From an uncultured Gemella sp. (lineage in GTDB: Bacteria > Bacillota > Bacilli > Staphylococcales > Gemellaceae): DNA of 8,455 bases. A program made the position numbers and the translations under genes. The notes under the pieces are model-generated. The model had not been told where the DNA came from and did not search any database. It saw only the letters and a list, made by a program, of their open reading frames with translations. The stretch spans positions 1 through 8,455 of the forward strand of contig CAKMQF010000013.1 of NCBI GenBank assembly GCA_927911745.1, given 5' to 3'. Below are positions 1-6,067 of this stretch, one piece after another (the stretch's first letter is position 1; every line of letters starts with the position of its first letter).

Positions 1-2
1 GT

Positions 3-138
3 ACAATAAGAAAATATATCAGGGAACAAGAATCGCATGACATTGCAAATAGATAAACTGACAACAAAAGAAATACACAAATCCAATTTGGAAATAAAAA
101 AAATAGATAAACCCGGTTTAACGGGTAGCGGGCGTTAA
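3..138 (+). pseudogene. 3' remnant of an IS200/IS605-family transposase (TnpA), partial at window edge, frameshifted
   Basis: The reading frame starting at base 3 gives TIRKYIREQESHDIA and then runs into a stop at 54-56. One frame over, from about base 48, it continues as IDKLTTKEIH. Joined, this resembles the C-terminal helix of Y1 (HUH) transposases of the IS200 group, where a YIREQ-like stretch is followed by HDxAxDKL; that is family knowledge recalled by eye, not a search. Removing one A from the AAA run near 46-48 restores the frame; the exact C-terminus after KEIH is uncertain and a second slip is possible. The catalytic HUH and Tyr motifs lie outside the window, so activity cannot be judged. 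It is followed by a hairpin-rich noncoding tail typical of the right end of such elements. Confidence 0.5.
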
Positions 139-245
139 AATACAATAGGGCTTGAACGAATGTGAAAGCCAGCGCCTTGAGGTGCGTGTTAGTAACAAAG
201 GGTTATACCCGAAGAGAAAACCACCCCTTTTCAGGGGTGGTCATT
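139..245 (+). mobile_element. Noncoding right end of the IS200-like element with terminal hairpin
   Basis: After the transposase tail come several short hairpins: GGCTT/AAGCC around 148-173, GGGT/ACCC around 200-210, and a perfect 7-bp GC stem CCACCCC/GGGGTGG at 221-227 and 234-240 with a 6-nt loop. IS200/IS605 elements have no terminal inverted repeats but carry subterminal hairpins recognised by TnpA, which fits this arrangement. The last hairpin has an A-rich 5' flank and a T-rich 3' flank (tcattatttgttt), so it could also stop transcription in either direction. The exact element boundary cannot be seen without an empty site. Confidence 0.45.
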
Positions 246-294
246 ATTTGTTTATGAAGTATAGAAGACGTGATACTATGCTGTATGTATTAAG

Positions 295-328
295 CAATAA
301 AAAATCGGACTGACAAAAATCAGTCCGA
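295..328 (-). terminator. Rho-independent terminator of mntH
   Basis: A perfect 9-bp stem, 305-313 with 320-328 (core CGGACTGA/TCAGTCCG) and a 6-nt loop, lies just past the mntH stop. Read on the minus strand it is followed by TTTTTTATT, the expected U-tract. Confidence 0.85.
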
Positions 329-333
329 ATAGT

Positions 334-1695
334 TTATATGAATGTTGATATTATTAACCAGAAATTTAAGATTATCAATACGACTGTACAGATCCATGCA
401 ACAATTTTCATCCATGGTTTAATAACGAACTCTCCCATAAGTTTTTTATCTGACGTATAAAGTGTTAAAGGTATAATAGATATTGGTAGAGCGATACTTA
501 AGAATACCTGTGTATATATTAGCAAGCTCTCAATTGCTTGTTCGCTATCACCAAAAATTATTAAACAAATGACAACAGGCATTACCGCAATTACACGAGT
601 CAGCATTCTTCTCATCCACATAGGAAGTCTCATATGGATGAAACCTTCCATAACTATTTGTCCTGATAATGTTCCGGTAATTGTAGAATTTTGACCAGAG
701 GCCAATAGAGCTACGGCGAATAGTGTACTAAGGAGTGGTGAAGCAATAGCGCCAACAATGCTGCTATCTTGTAAAGCGTTATAAAGATCTGTAAAGCGTC
801 CAAGACTATCACCATGACCATAAAACAAAGAAGCACCTAGAACTAATAGTAAGCAGTTAATAACAAATGCGATTGAAAGTTGAATATTAGAATCTATAGT
901 AGAAAATCTAATAGCTTCTTTTTTAACTTTGTTGTCCTTTCTATCGTATCTTCTTGCTTGAACAATAGAAGAATGTAGGTACAGATTGTGAGGCATAACT
1001 GTAGCTCCCACGATACCTAAGGCAATAAATAATGCACCTTTATTATTAATTACATCCTTATTCGGAATAAAACCTTTAATTAATTCTCCGGTATTAGGGT
1101 TAGCTAATAAAACTTCATAGAAGAATATTATTAGAATTGTAAATATCAAGGTAGCTACAATAGCTTCGATTTTTCTAAATCCAAAATGCGCTAATAATAG
1201 TAGTAAGAATACATCAAAGATAGTTATTATAACCCCTATTAGTAAAGGAATACCGAATAATAATTTTAAAGCTACAGCACTACCGATAATTTCTGCAATA
1301 TCGGTAGCCATAATAGCTAGTTCGGTAATTATCCAGAGAACAAATCCCATTTTTTTACCAGTATGCTTTCTAGTTGCTTGAGCTAGGTCCATACCAGTTA
1401 CTATACCTAATCTTACAGACATTGATTGAAGCAACATCGCGATAAGATTTGATATAAGTATAACGAATAGTAAGCTATATGCATATTGGGCACCACCAGC
1501 GATAGAGGTAATCCAGTTACCAGGATCCATATAACCGACTGCTACTAATGCTCCCGGTCCACTATAAGCCAGGACTTTCTTTAAAAAGCTCCCTTCTTTT
1601 GGAACATCAACTGTATTGTTAATTTCTTGAAGAGAGAGCTGATTCGCAACTTCTAACTCTTCTTGACTTTTTCTCAAAAATTTTTTAAAAATCAT
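334..1695 (-). CDS. mntH: NRAMP-family divalent metal (Mn2+) transporter MntH
   Basis: The 453-aa product is a proton-coupled Mn2+/Fe2+ importer of the NRAMP (SLC11) family in the cytoplasmic membrane. The family signatures are intact: DPGN at residues 57-60 in TM1, which supplies the metal-binding Asp and Asn, and [10 protein letters not shown] from residue 234 in TM6, which supplies the metal-binding Met. About 11 hydrophobic helices can be counted, and the length is normal for bacterial MntH. The N-terminus carries a ~35-residue hydrophilic leader before TM1. The ATG at 1693-1695 is preceded on the minus strand by an AAAGGTGA ribosome binding site at about 1701-1708. It is a single-gene transcript with its own promoter, a downstream terminator and MntR-like operator boxes, so it is probably repressed when manganese is plentiful. 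No frame damage is seen. Confidence 0.95.
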   Translation of the reverse strand: MIFKKFLRKSQEELEVANQLSLQEINNTVDVPKEGSFLKKVLAYSGPGALVAVGYMDPGNWITSIAGGAQYAYSLLFVILISNLIAMLLQSMSVRLGIVTGMDLAQATRKHTGKKMGFVLWIITELAIMATDIAEIIGSAVALKLLFGIPLLIGVIITIFDVFLLLLLAHFGFRKIEAIVATLIFTILIIFFYEVLLANPNTGELIKGFIPNKDVINNKGALFIALGIVGATVMPHNLYLHSSIVQARRYDRKDNKVKKEAIRFSTIDSNIQLSIAFVINCLLLVLGASLFYGHGDSLGRFTDLYNALQDSSIVGAIASPLLSTLFAVALLASGQNSTITGTLSGQIVMEGFIHMRLPMWMRRMLTRVIAVMPVVICLIIFGDSEQAIESLLIYTQVFLSIALPISIIPLTLYTSDKKLMGEFVIKPWMKIVAWICTVVLIILNFWLIISTFI

Positions 1696-1745
1696 TCAAT
1701 CACCTTTTCTAAAAATAATAGTGTACAATAAGAATATAAAACTAC

Positions 1746-1780
1746 TTTCCTTAAGGCGGAAATCTTGCCTTCGGAAAACT
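1746..1780 (-). promoter_or_regulatory. MntR-like operator boxes (inverted pair) in the mntH leader
   Basis: Read on the minus strand, 1746-1760 is TCCGCCTTAAGGAAA, matching 13 of 15 positions of the Bacillus MntR box TTTGCCTTAAGGAAA (recalled consensus). On the plus strand, starting at 1765, there is a second related half-match, TTGCCTTCGGAAAA, one base shorter at its centre. The two copies face each other, so the region also forms a long inverted repeat. It sits about 15-45 nt downstream of the -10, where a bound repressor would block transcription. Confidence 0.65.
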
Positions 1781-1789
1781 ATAAACAAT

Positions 1790-1818
1790 ATTATACTACA
1801 AAAATGAAAAAATGTAAA
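1790..1818 (-). promoter_or_regulatory. Sigma-A promoter of mntH
   Basis: On the minus strand, -35 TTTACA (1813-1818) and -10 TATAAT (1790-1795) are separated by exactly 17 nt. Transcription should start near 1783, just before the MntR-like boxes. Confidence 0.85.
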
Positions 1819-1937
1819 TTCTTTTGAAAATAGATATTACTATGAGTGGACTAGAATGATAATAGAAATTGAAAATGAGTATGATTTCTTGTGAAAATCT
1901 ATTCAAGAGGAAAAGTTGTATACAGAATTTCGAAGAG

Positions 1938-1960
1938 ATTTTTAAAAAATATTACGAATA
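1938..1960 (+). promoter_or_regulatory. Candidate com-box (cin-box) upstream of the prepilin peptidase gene
   Basis: The octamer TACGAATA at 1953-1960 is identical to the -10 element used by the streptococcal competence sigma factor ComX/SigX. A short T run (1939-1943) lies about 10 nt upstream, as in com-box promoters. It is 107 nt before the ATG, longer than usual. Outside streptococci and lactococci the meaning is uncertain, but an exact match beside a competence gene is suggestive. Confidence 0.4.
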
Positions 1961-2002
1961 AAAAAATATTATTTAATAGCTAAAATATCAATAAGGATAA
2001 AG

Positions 2003-2032
2003 TTGGTTAGGTAAATATTCTTATGATAAAAT
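2003..2032 (+). promoter_or_regulatory. Possible vegetative promoter of the comC-radC operon
   Basis: TTGGTT (2003-2008), an 18-nt spacer and TAAAAT (2027-2032), with an extended TG at 2024-2025. The -35 is weak. It would give a leader of about 30 nt and is an alternative to the com-box. Confidence 0.45.
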
Positions 2033-2067
2033 ATAACTGAAGGGTTATAAAGTAAGGGGAGATACTT

Positions 2068-2788
2068 ATGGAAAGATACATATTTATTGTTATTGTAAGT
2101 CTTATATTTGCTAGTGCAATCAAATGTTTAGTAGATAGTGAGAATAAAAAAGAGTTTCTATTTAGACGAAGTTATTGTACTAGTTGCCATCAAGAATTAA
2201 AAGCAGGCGACTTAATTCCTATCTTTAGCTATTTATATAAAAAAGGTCGATGCAGTTACTGTAATCAAAAAATACCATTAGATGTATTTTTATACGAAAT
2301 TTTTACTTTTATTACTATATTATTATTTATTATTTTTCAGAGAGAGTTTGTTTTTATTAGTTATATTGAAGTCAGTATATTTATTATTCTGATTTTCTTA
2401 GGAATAGAAGATGTGAAATCATTTGAAGTAAATGATGAGCTGTTTTATCTTCTAATTATATTAAATTTTTCTTCTATATATATACACTATTATTTATTCA
2501 ATTTTTTTAGATTTTATCTATCTTATTACTATTTTTCATATATTATATATTTTCACAAGAGGTGGTTTAGGTTATGGTGACATAAAAGTATTTTGTGTAT
2601 TAGCTTTAAGTTTAAATTTATTTGAGGGAGTGTATTTGTTAATTTTCACATTTTTATATGCAGGATTCTTCGCTATTGGATTAGTTATTTTGAAAAAAGT
2701 TAAAAGAAAAACGAAATTACCACTATTACCATTCATAGCGCTTAGTTATTTAACAATCATATTAATAAGGGAGGGATTATTATGGTAG
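2068..2788 (+). pseudogene. comC: Prepilin peptidase (ComC/PilD type), interrupted by one frameshift in a T7 tract
   Basis: This is a membrane aspartyl protease that trims and N-methylates pilin-like proteins of the competence pseudopilus. Visible parts are an N-terminal helix, the cytoplasmic zinc motif CTSC (C37, C40) and CSYC (C62, C65), and the first catalytic Asp region GIEDVKSFEV (D115). The open frame then ends at 2580. In the next frame, from about 2505, the protein continues through the second catalytic motif GGLGYGD (2561-2581), further membrane helices and a stop at 2786-2788. Removing one T from the T7 run at 2502-2508 joins both parts into about 239 aa, normal for the family. SD AGGGGAG lies 6 nt before the ATG. 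The stop overlaps the radC start by 7 nt, so the two are translationally coupled. As written, the product lacks the second active-site Asp and would be inactive; phase variation or a sequencing error are alternatives. Confidence 0.85.
2502..2508 (+). other. T7 homopolymer at the likely frameshift site in comC
   Basis: Frame 1 is open before this run. After it, the frame carrying the GLGYGD motif is open; that frame has a stop at 2462-2464, so the slip must lie between there and 2580. Six Ts instead of seven would restore the gene. Confidence 0.6.
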
Positions 2789-3555
2789 CATACACTATTA
2801 AAGAGTTTAGTGAAGAAGATCGTCCGAGGGAGAAATTTAAAAAATTAGGTGCTTTAGCTCTCAGTGATAAAGAGATTCTAGCAATATTATTAAGAACAGG
2901 TACAAAAAATCAAAATGTAATTGAGCTTTCCGACATGATTCTAAAAGATATGGGTGGCATTACAAAGTTAAGAGATGCAACTTTAACAGAACTTATGAAA
3001 CATAAAGGGATAGGTCAGGAGAAGGCGATACATATTCTGGCGAATATAGAGTTTGCAAGAAGAATATATGCGACGAATGTTTTAGATGTGAAGTGTGATA
3101 GCCCGCAGTCAATAGCCAATTATTTAAAATCATCTTTAGAGAATTTAACGCAAGAAGTTTTCGTAGTATTAGATATTGATACGAAAGGTAAAATAATCGA
3201 AAAAAGAGAAGTATTCAAAGGTAGTTTATCTATGTCAGTAGTGCATCCAAGAGAAGTATTTAAACTAGCAATAAAAAATAGTGCTTCTAGCATCGTCTGT
3301 GTACATAACCACCCGAGTGGAGATGCAACTCCTTCTATAGAAGATATTAAAACAACGATAAATCTAATGGAAGTTGGTGAAATAGTTGGTATTGAAATGC
3401 TAGATCATATCGTAGTAGCAAAAAAAGGATATGTCAGCATTAGAAAAGTATTGAATTATCTAGCAGTTGAAAATATAGATTATAAATACGAAGATGTTAC
3501 AGGTGAACAGTTAAAATATATACTGAGAAAATATAAGGTTGTAGGGGAGTATTAA
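2782..3555 (+). CDS. radC: RadC family JAB/MPN-domain protein
   Basis: The product has an N-terminal helix-hairpin-helix-like region (about residues 60-95, with KHKGIGQEKA) and a C-terminal JAMM/MPN+ metalloprotease-like domain. The JAMM signature HxH-x7-S-x2-D is complete: H175, H177, S185, D188 in HNHPSGDATPS. RadC is widespread and often competence-induced or on mobile elements; its biochemical role is unsettled, and the old DNA-repair assignment is not secure. At 257 aa it is about 30 residues longer than usual, with an acidic/lysine-rich tail after GYVSIRK. The start is supported by SD AAGGGAGGGA (2767-2776) and the usual N-terminus with EEDRPREK. It overlaps the prepilin peptidase stop, so it is co-expressed with it, as expected for a late competence operon. 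In Bacillus, comC and radC are also close neighbours. Confidence 0.93.
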   Translation: MVAYTIKEFSEEDRPREKFKKLGALALSDKEILAILLRTGTKNQNVIELSDMILKDMGGITKLRDATLTELMKHKGIGQEKAIHILANIEFARRIYATNVLDVKCDSPQSIANYLKSSLENLTQEVFVVLDIDTKGKIIEKREVFKGSLSMSVVHPREVFKLAIKNSASSIVCVHNHPSGDATPSIEDIKTTINLMEVGEIVGIEMLDHIVVAKKGYVSIRKVLNYLAVENIDYKYEDVTGEQLKYILRKYKVVGEY

Positions 3556-3622
3556 AAGGAGGAAGTGTAAAGAGTTTTTATTTTGTCTAAACTGATTGAA
3601 TTTGACTAGTTAAAAAGAAAAA
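3556..3622 (+). other. Orphan ribosome binding site and junction after radC
   Basis: Two bases after the radC stop is a strong SD, AGGAGG (3557-3562), followed by GTG TAA (3565-3570), a start codon immediately followed by a stop. No open frame follows. This looks like the place where a third operon gene once began and was replaced or deleted; alternatively it is a chance purine run. Confidence 0.3.
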
Positions 3623-3709
3623 CCGTCAGTAACTAGTTACCAACGGGTGAGAGCATTAAGCTCTAGCCAAGATTTGCGATAGCTACTAAATGTATCTATG
3701 TTAGTAACT
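3623..3709 (+). ncRNA. Candidate structured RNA element with three consecutive hairpins
   Basis: Three stems lie in a row. (1) CCGT/ACGG (3623-3626, 3643-3646) encloses the perfect palindrome GTAACTAGTTAC (3629-3640). (2) GGTGAGAGC/GCTCTAGCC (3646-3654, 3660-3668) has one mismatch and a 5-nt loop. (3) TACTAA/TTAGTA (3684-3689, 3701-3706) is extended by AG/CT. GC content is clearly above the surroundings. There is no ORF. It could be the right end or guide-RNA scaffold of a lost IS605/TnpB-type element, which would fit the IS200 relic at the window start (shared GTTAGTAAC), but I cannot name a family. Confidence 0.35.
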
Positions 3710-3760
3710 TAATTATATTATAAAATATGAAGGGAATCAGCTTTTTAGTTATATATAAAA

Positions 3761-3788
3761 GAAAAGAGTACCTCTTATTGAGGTACCC
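3761..3788 (-). terminator. Terminator of the repressor-toxin operon
   Basis: GTACCTC (3768-3774), a 5-nt loop and GAGGTAC (3780-3786). On the minus strand the stem is followed by TTTTC and further T-rich sequence, while the plus-strand side has no U-tract, so it serves the minus-strand genes. It lies about 105 nt past the toxin stop. Confidence 0.65.
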
Positions 3789-3794
3789 TTAATA

Positions 3795-3850
3795 TGATAT
3801 TGATGCTGATGTTTCACAGCGAATAATGATATTGATGTGGATGTTTCACC
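3795..3850. repeat. Two-copy direct repeat, 24 bp, period 32
   Basis: Copies at 3795-3818 and 3827-3850 agree at 21 of 24 bases; the shared core is TGATATTGATG followed two bases later by GATGTTTCAC. They lie between the toxin stop and its terminator. Read on the minus strand each begins GTGAAACATC. Function is unknown; too few copies for a CRISPR or iteron array. Confidence 0.6.
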
Positions 3851-3891
3851 ACTAATTTATATTAATAGTATCTCATTTTATTATTTATTTG

Positions 3892-4698
3892 TCAAATGTT
3901 AAAGTAAATCTTCCTTATTCTGTTTTCTATAAGATTCATTGATTCTTCTGAAATTGTAATATTTCCAGCACTTTCAAATTCTGAAACTGGTGTCAGTTTT
4001 CTTTTGTCTATAGTTTGTATCATATTCACACAAGCATAACTATCTTTATTTTTATATTTTTTATACTTTTCTATACCTTTAAAGTGTTGTTCTTTAGATT
4101 CTAAGTATTCTTTATTTCCTTTGTTTAATTTATATAGTGCCTTGGTTATTAATTCTTCGGAGTAGTTGTTTATATTTTTTTGAATATCATCAGTCATAAT
4201 TCCGTTATTTGCTATTAATAATTTTGTTGTATAATTTTTAAGATCATTAAGATAGTCAGGTCTTAAATCATTGATTTCAGAAATATATTCCTTAGATTTT
4301 ACTTCCCACCTAGAAATTAACTCGTCGATTTTATTAAGGTGATACTTAGAATTTTTAAAATAAATATTATCATAAGGAATTAGTTCTTGATAATATTTAT
4401 TTCTTTTTGAAGACAGTGGAACTACTGTGATTGTACTCTTTGTAACTTTATCATATTTATCTAATACAATAGCAAAATGGTTACCACTCAATTCAGAACC
4501 AATATTAACTCCAAATTTCACATACACAATTGTTCCTCGTTTAAACTTTGGAAAGAACTTAGTATTTTTCCCTTGAGCCTCTTTATAAAATTGTTTAGCT
4601 TTAAATAAAACTGATTCTGGAAGATATTTGAATTTATACTGATGATATTCCATGACATTTACAAATATTCTTTGAGCTTCTTTAAATATTGATTTCAT
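3892..4698 (-). CDS. PemK/MazF-family toxin-like protein with long internal insertion
   Basis: Two separated segments match the MazF/PemK fold. Residues about 52-97 contain KRGTIVYVKFGVNIGSELSG, FAIVLD and VVPLSS. Residues about 222-262 contain CVNMIQTIDKRKL and a final helix. Classic MazF/PemK toxins, about 110 aa, are ribosome-independent mRNA endoribonucleases. Here roughly 120 lysine-rich, probably helical residues separate the halves, and about 50 more precede the core, giving 268 aa. The Arg of the usual GxxRP motif is replaced (SGNHF, H74), so catalysis may differ. The SD AAGGAAGG overlaps the end of the upstream repressor gene, 13 nt away, making a two-gene operon. No MazE-like antitoxin is seen, so the repressor or the insertion may supply control. 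Low-GC Firmicute mobile regions are known to carry such long PemK proteins beside repressors; the RNase role here is inferred. Confidence 0.8.
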   Translation of the reverse strand: MKSIFKEAQRIFVNVMEYHQYKFKYLPESVLFKAKQFYKEAQGKNTKFFPKFKRGTIVYVKFGVNIGSELSGNHFAIVLDKYDKVTKSTITVVPLSSKRNKYYQELIPYDNIYFKNSKYHLNKIDELISRWEVKSKEYISEINDLRPDYLNDLKNYTTKLLIANNGIMTDDIQKNINNYSEELITKALYKLNKGNKEYLESKEQHFKGIEKYKKYKNKDSYACVNMIQTIDKRKLTPVSEFESAGNITISEESMNLIENRIRKIYFNI

Positions 4699-4711
4699 TA
4701 TTCCTTCCTTT

Positions 4712-5387
4712 CTAAAACTTCCTTCTTAACTCAACAACTCGTCCTATAATTACTACTGGTTTTGTTACTACTTCTTCATTTGAAAAGTACATAGGTGAGT
4801 ATTCTGAGTTATTAGATATTAGCATTATTCCATTATCAAGCTTTTCAAACTTCTTACAAGTGACATCATCCCCATTTACTAGAGTTATTACTACATCTCC
4901 ATTGTTAGCTGTTGATTGTTTCCTTACTATAACAGTATCTCTATCATTTATATCTGGTTTCATGCTGTCACCTTTAATTCTAAGTCCAAAGAATTCACCT
5001 TGGCTTTTCCACGATTGAGGTACTTCCTCATAGTCTAGGATTTCTTCAACAGCTGAGATAGGTATTCCTGCTGCAACCGTTCCTAATACTGGGATCTTTA
5101 GACCTTGTGGGGTTTGAGGTCCAGTAATTTTAGTTTTTTCTATTCTTTCATATCTAGGTACATCGTATCCTAATAACCACGCTTCTGTAACGCCAAATAC
5201 TTTTGATAATAAGAAGATTTTTTTTGTTATCTGGATTCGATTTACCATTGACATATTGAGATAAGTGACTTTTAGAAAATTTTATATTATATTTCGCTTG
5301 AAGTGGTTTAGCTAAATTAAGAACATCTATTTGTCTTAATCTTTTTTCTTTCATTATTTGATTTATTCTTTCAGTAGAAGTTGCCAT
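4712..5387 (-). pseudogene. HTH-S24 (LexA/CI-like) self-cleaving repressor, frameshifted in an A8 tract
   Basis: The N-terminal part (residues 1-56) is an XRE/Cro-type HTH ending in SQYVNGKSNPD. The frame then fails at an A8 run (5218-5225) and resumes one base over as IFLLSKVFGVTEAW through to the stop. With one A fewer the protein is 224 aa. Its S24 domain has every LexA feature at LexA spacing: Ala106-Gly107 cleavage site in VAAGIP, Ser141 in GDSMKP, Lys178 in DVTCKKF (35 and 37 residues apart). Such repressors cut themselves when RecA filaments form on damaged DNA. I chose ATG 5385-5387, not the upstream GTG at 5394-5396, because that GTG lies inside the SD (AGGAGGT, 5395-5401). A palindrome over its promoter indicates autorepression. 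If the frameshift is real, only a DNA-binding fragment of about 80 aa is made. Confidence 0.82.
5218..5225 (-). other. A8 homopolymer (minus strand) at the frameshift in the S24 repressor
   Basis: T8 on the plus strand. Seven bases instead of eight would fuse SNPDNKK to IFLLSKVFG and restore a normal repressor. Confidence 0.65.
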
Positions 5388-5410
5388 AAACTTCACCTCC
5401 TGTTAGAGCC

Positions 5411-5439
5411 ATAATATCATGATTTTAATGAAAGTTCAA
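5411..5439 (-). promoter_or_regulatory. Promoter of the repressor-toxin operon
   Basis: On the minus strand, -35 TTGAAC (5434-5439), a 17-nt spacer and -10 TATTAT (5411-5416) with an extended TGA before it. The start would be near 5404, giving a very short leader before the SD. Confidence 0.8.
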
Positions 5440-5456
5440 AGAAATTGAACTTTCAT
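5428..5456. promoter_or_regulatory. Palindromic operator, probably for the S24 repressor
   Basis: A perfect inverted repeat, ATGAAAGTTCAA (5428-5439) and TTGAACTTTCAT (5445-5456), with a 5-nt centre. It covers the -35 of the repressor promoter, so binding would switch off the repressor-toxin operon. It is the only strong palindrome near the repressor gene. Confidence 0.7.
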
Positions 5457-5457
5457 G

Positions 5458-5486
5458 TTAGAAATTAGAAAATGTTAGTATATAAT
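5458..5486 (+). promoter_or_regulatory. Possible divergent rightward promoter
   Basis: A perfect -10 TATAAT (5481-5486) lies 17 nt after a poor -35 TTAGAA (5458-5463), next to the operator. In phage switches this position drives cro, but no ORF follows, so it may be a relic or feed the noncoding region to its right. Confidence 0.35.
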
Positions 5487-5606
5487 AAAATTAAGTTCGA
5501 GTATTTGAAACTAAAAAAATAGAAAGAAGATAAAATGAAATGCAATTATATAAAATAATAAGTATAGATTTATGAATATGATAATTTTTTAAAACGAAAT
5601 AAAAAA

Positions 5607-5635
5607 TTGATTTTCTAGTAGAAATATAGTAGTAT
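5607..5635 (+). promoter_or_regulatory. Candidate promoter of a short transcript
   Basis: TTGATT (5607-5612), a 17-nt spacer and TAGTAT (5630-5635). The -10 is imperfect. An inverted repeat (5621-5633 with 5651-5664, one bulged base) overlaps the -10 and the start of transcription, suggesting either repressor binding or RNA folding. Confidence 0.4.
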
Positions 5636-5641
5636 AAAGGA

Positions 5642-5703
5642 AAGTGATTCACTACCTATATTTCAAATGTGAACGTTAAGCTAGGAATTTTTCCTAGCTT
5701 TTT
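5642..5703 (+). ncRNA. Candidate small RNA of about 60 nt
   Basis: A promoter-like element just upstream and a strong intrinsic terminator at the end bracket about 60 nt without an ORF. The 5' half contains AGTGATTCACT, self-complementary apart from its centre. Its neighbours are the divergent repressor-toxin operon and the ABC exporter gene. It may be a trans-acting sRNA, or the leader and terminator left after deletion of a gene. Confidence 0.35.
5678..5703 (+). terminator. Rho-independent terminator
   Basis: AAGCTAGGAA (5678-5687) pairs with TTCCTAGCTT (5691-5700) around a 3-nt loop, followed by TTT. The core AGCTAGGA stem plus a T5 tract is a good intrinsic terminator for plus-strand transcription. 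Confidence 0.75.
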
Positions 5704-5825
5704 GTATGGAATACTATTAATGTAATAGAAAAGAGAAGATATGTATTTTTTTAGTTCCAGTTAAAAGATTAGTTTCAAGTTAATTTATAAATTATAAAGA
5801 CAATCTTGAATTTTCAGAAGAAACA

Positions 5826-5854
5826 TTGACTACTAATTTTTTATTTGATATAAT
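5826..5854 (+). promoter_or_regulatory. Strong sigma-A promoter upstream of the ABC exporter gene
   Basis: -35 TTGACT (5826-5831), exactly 17 nt, then -10 TATAAT (5849-5854) with an extended TGA. Transcription would start near 5861, about 205 nt before the ABC start codon, leaving a long leader. Confidence 0.8.
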
Positions 5855-5945
5855 TTCTATAATTTAACAAAACGTTAGTTGGATTTTATGTTGAGTGGAA
5901 AGTTAATCTATAGATTGAATTATTTTAGAATATCAAATATTAAGA

Positions 5946-5985
5946 AAGAAATTGATTGGCTTCTATGAGCAATTGATTTCTTTTT
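5946..5985 (+). terminator. Terminator or attenuator hairpin in the ABC gene leader
   Basis: A 13-bp stem, 5946-5958 with 5970-5982 (two G-U wobbles, otherwise paired), an 11-nt loop and a following T-run. It lies between the strong promoter and the ABC gene, so it should end most transcripts unless antitermination occurs. An unproven 26-codon ORF (5888-5968) ends inside its loop. Confidence 0.6.
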
Positions 5986-6067
5986 ATTGTATTTAGATTT
6001 TCAAAGGCTATTTATAAAATGAAAACTGAACTTTTAAATAGAAGGACTCAAATTAGGAGTGGGAAAT

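Noticed and set aside
1858..1977. Short ORF MIIEIENEYDFL plus an in-frame continuation after a TGA stop, in the mntH-comC gap
   Set aside because: No SD and no recognisable product; continuing through the stop is not supported, and the region carries the com-box instead.
3795..3850. CRISPR array or replication iterons
   Set aside because: Only two imperfect copies, 8-nt spacing between them, and no cas or rep gene in the window.
5394..5396. GTG as the start of the S24 repressor
   Set aside because: It overlaps the SD; the ATG at 5385-5387 has correct spacing and gives the usual N-terminus.
5611..5624. TTTCTAGTAGAAAT resembling a Cas12a-type repeat
   Set aside because: A single short palindrome without spacers or cas genes; it is part of the promoter spacer.
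6059..6061. GTG as the start of the ABC gene
   Set aside because: It overlaps the AGGAG SD; ATG 6068 is 8 nt downstream of that SD.
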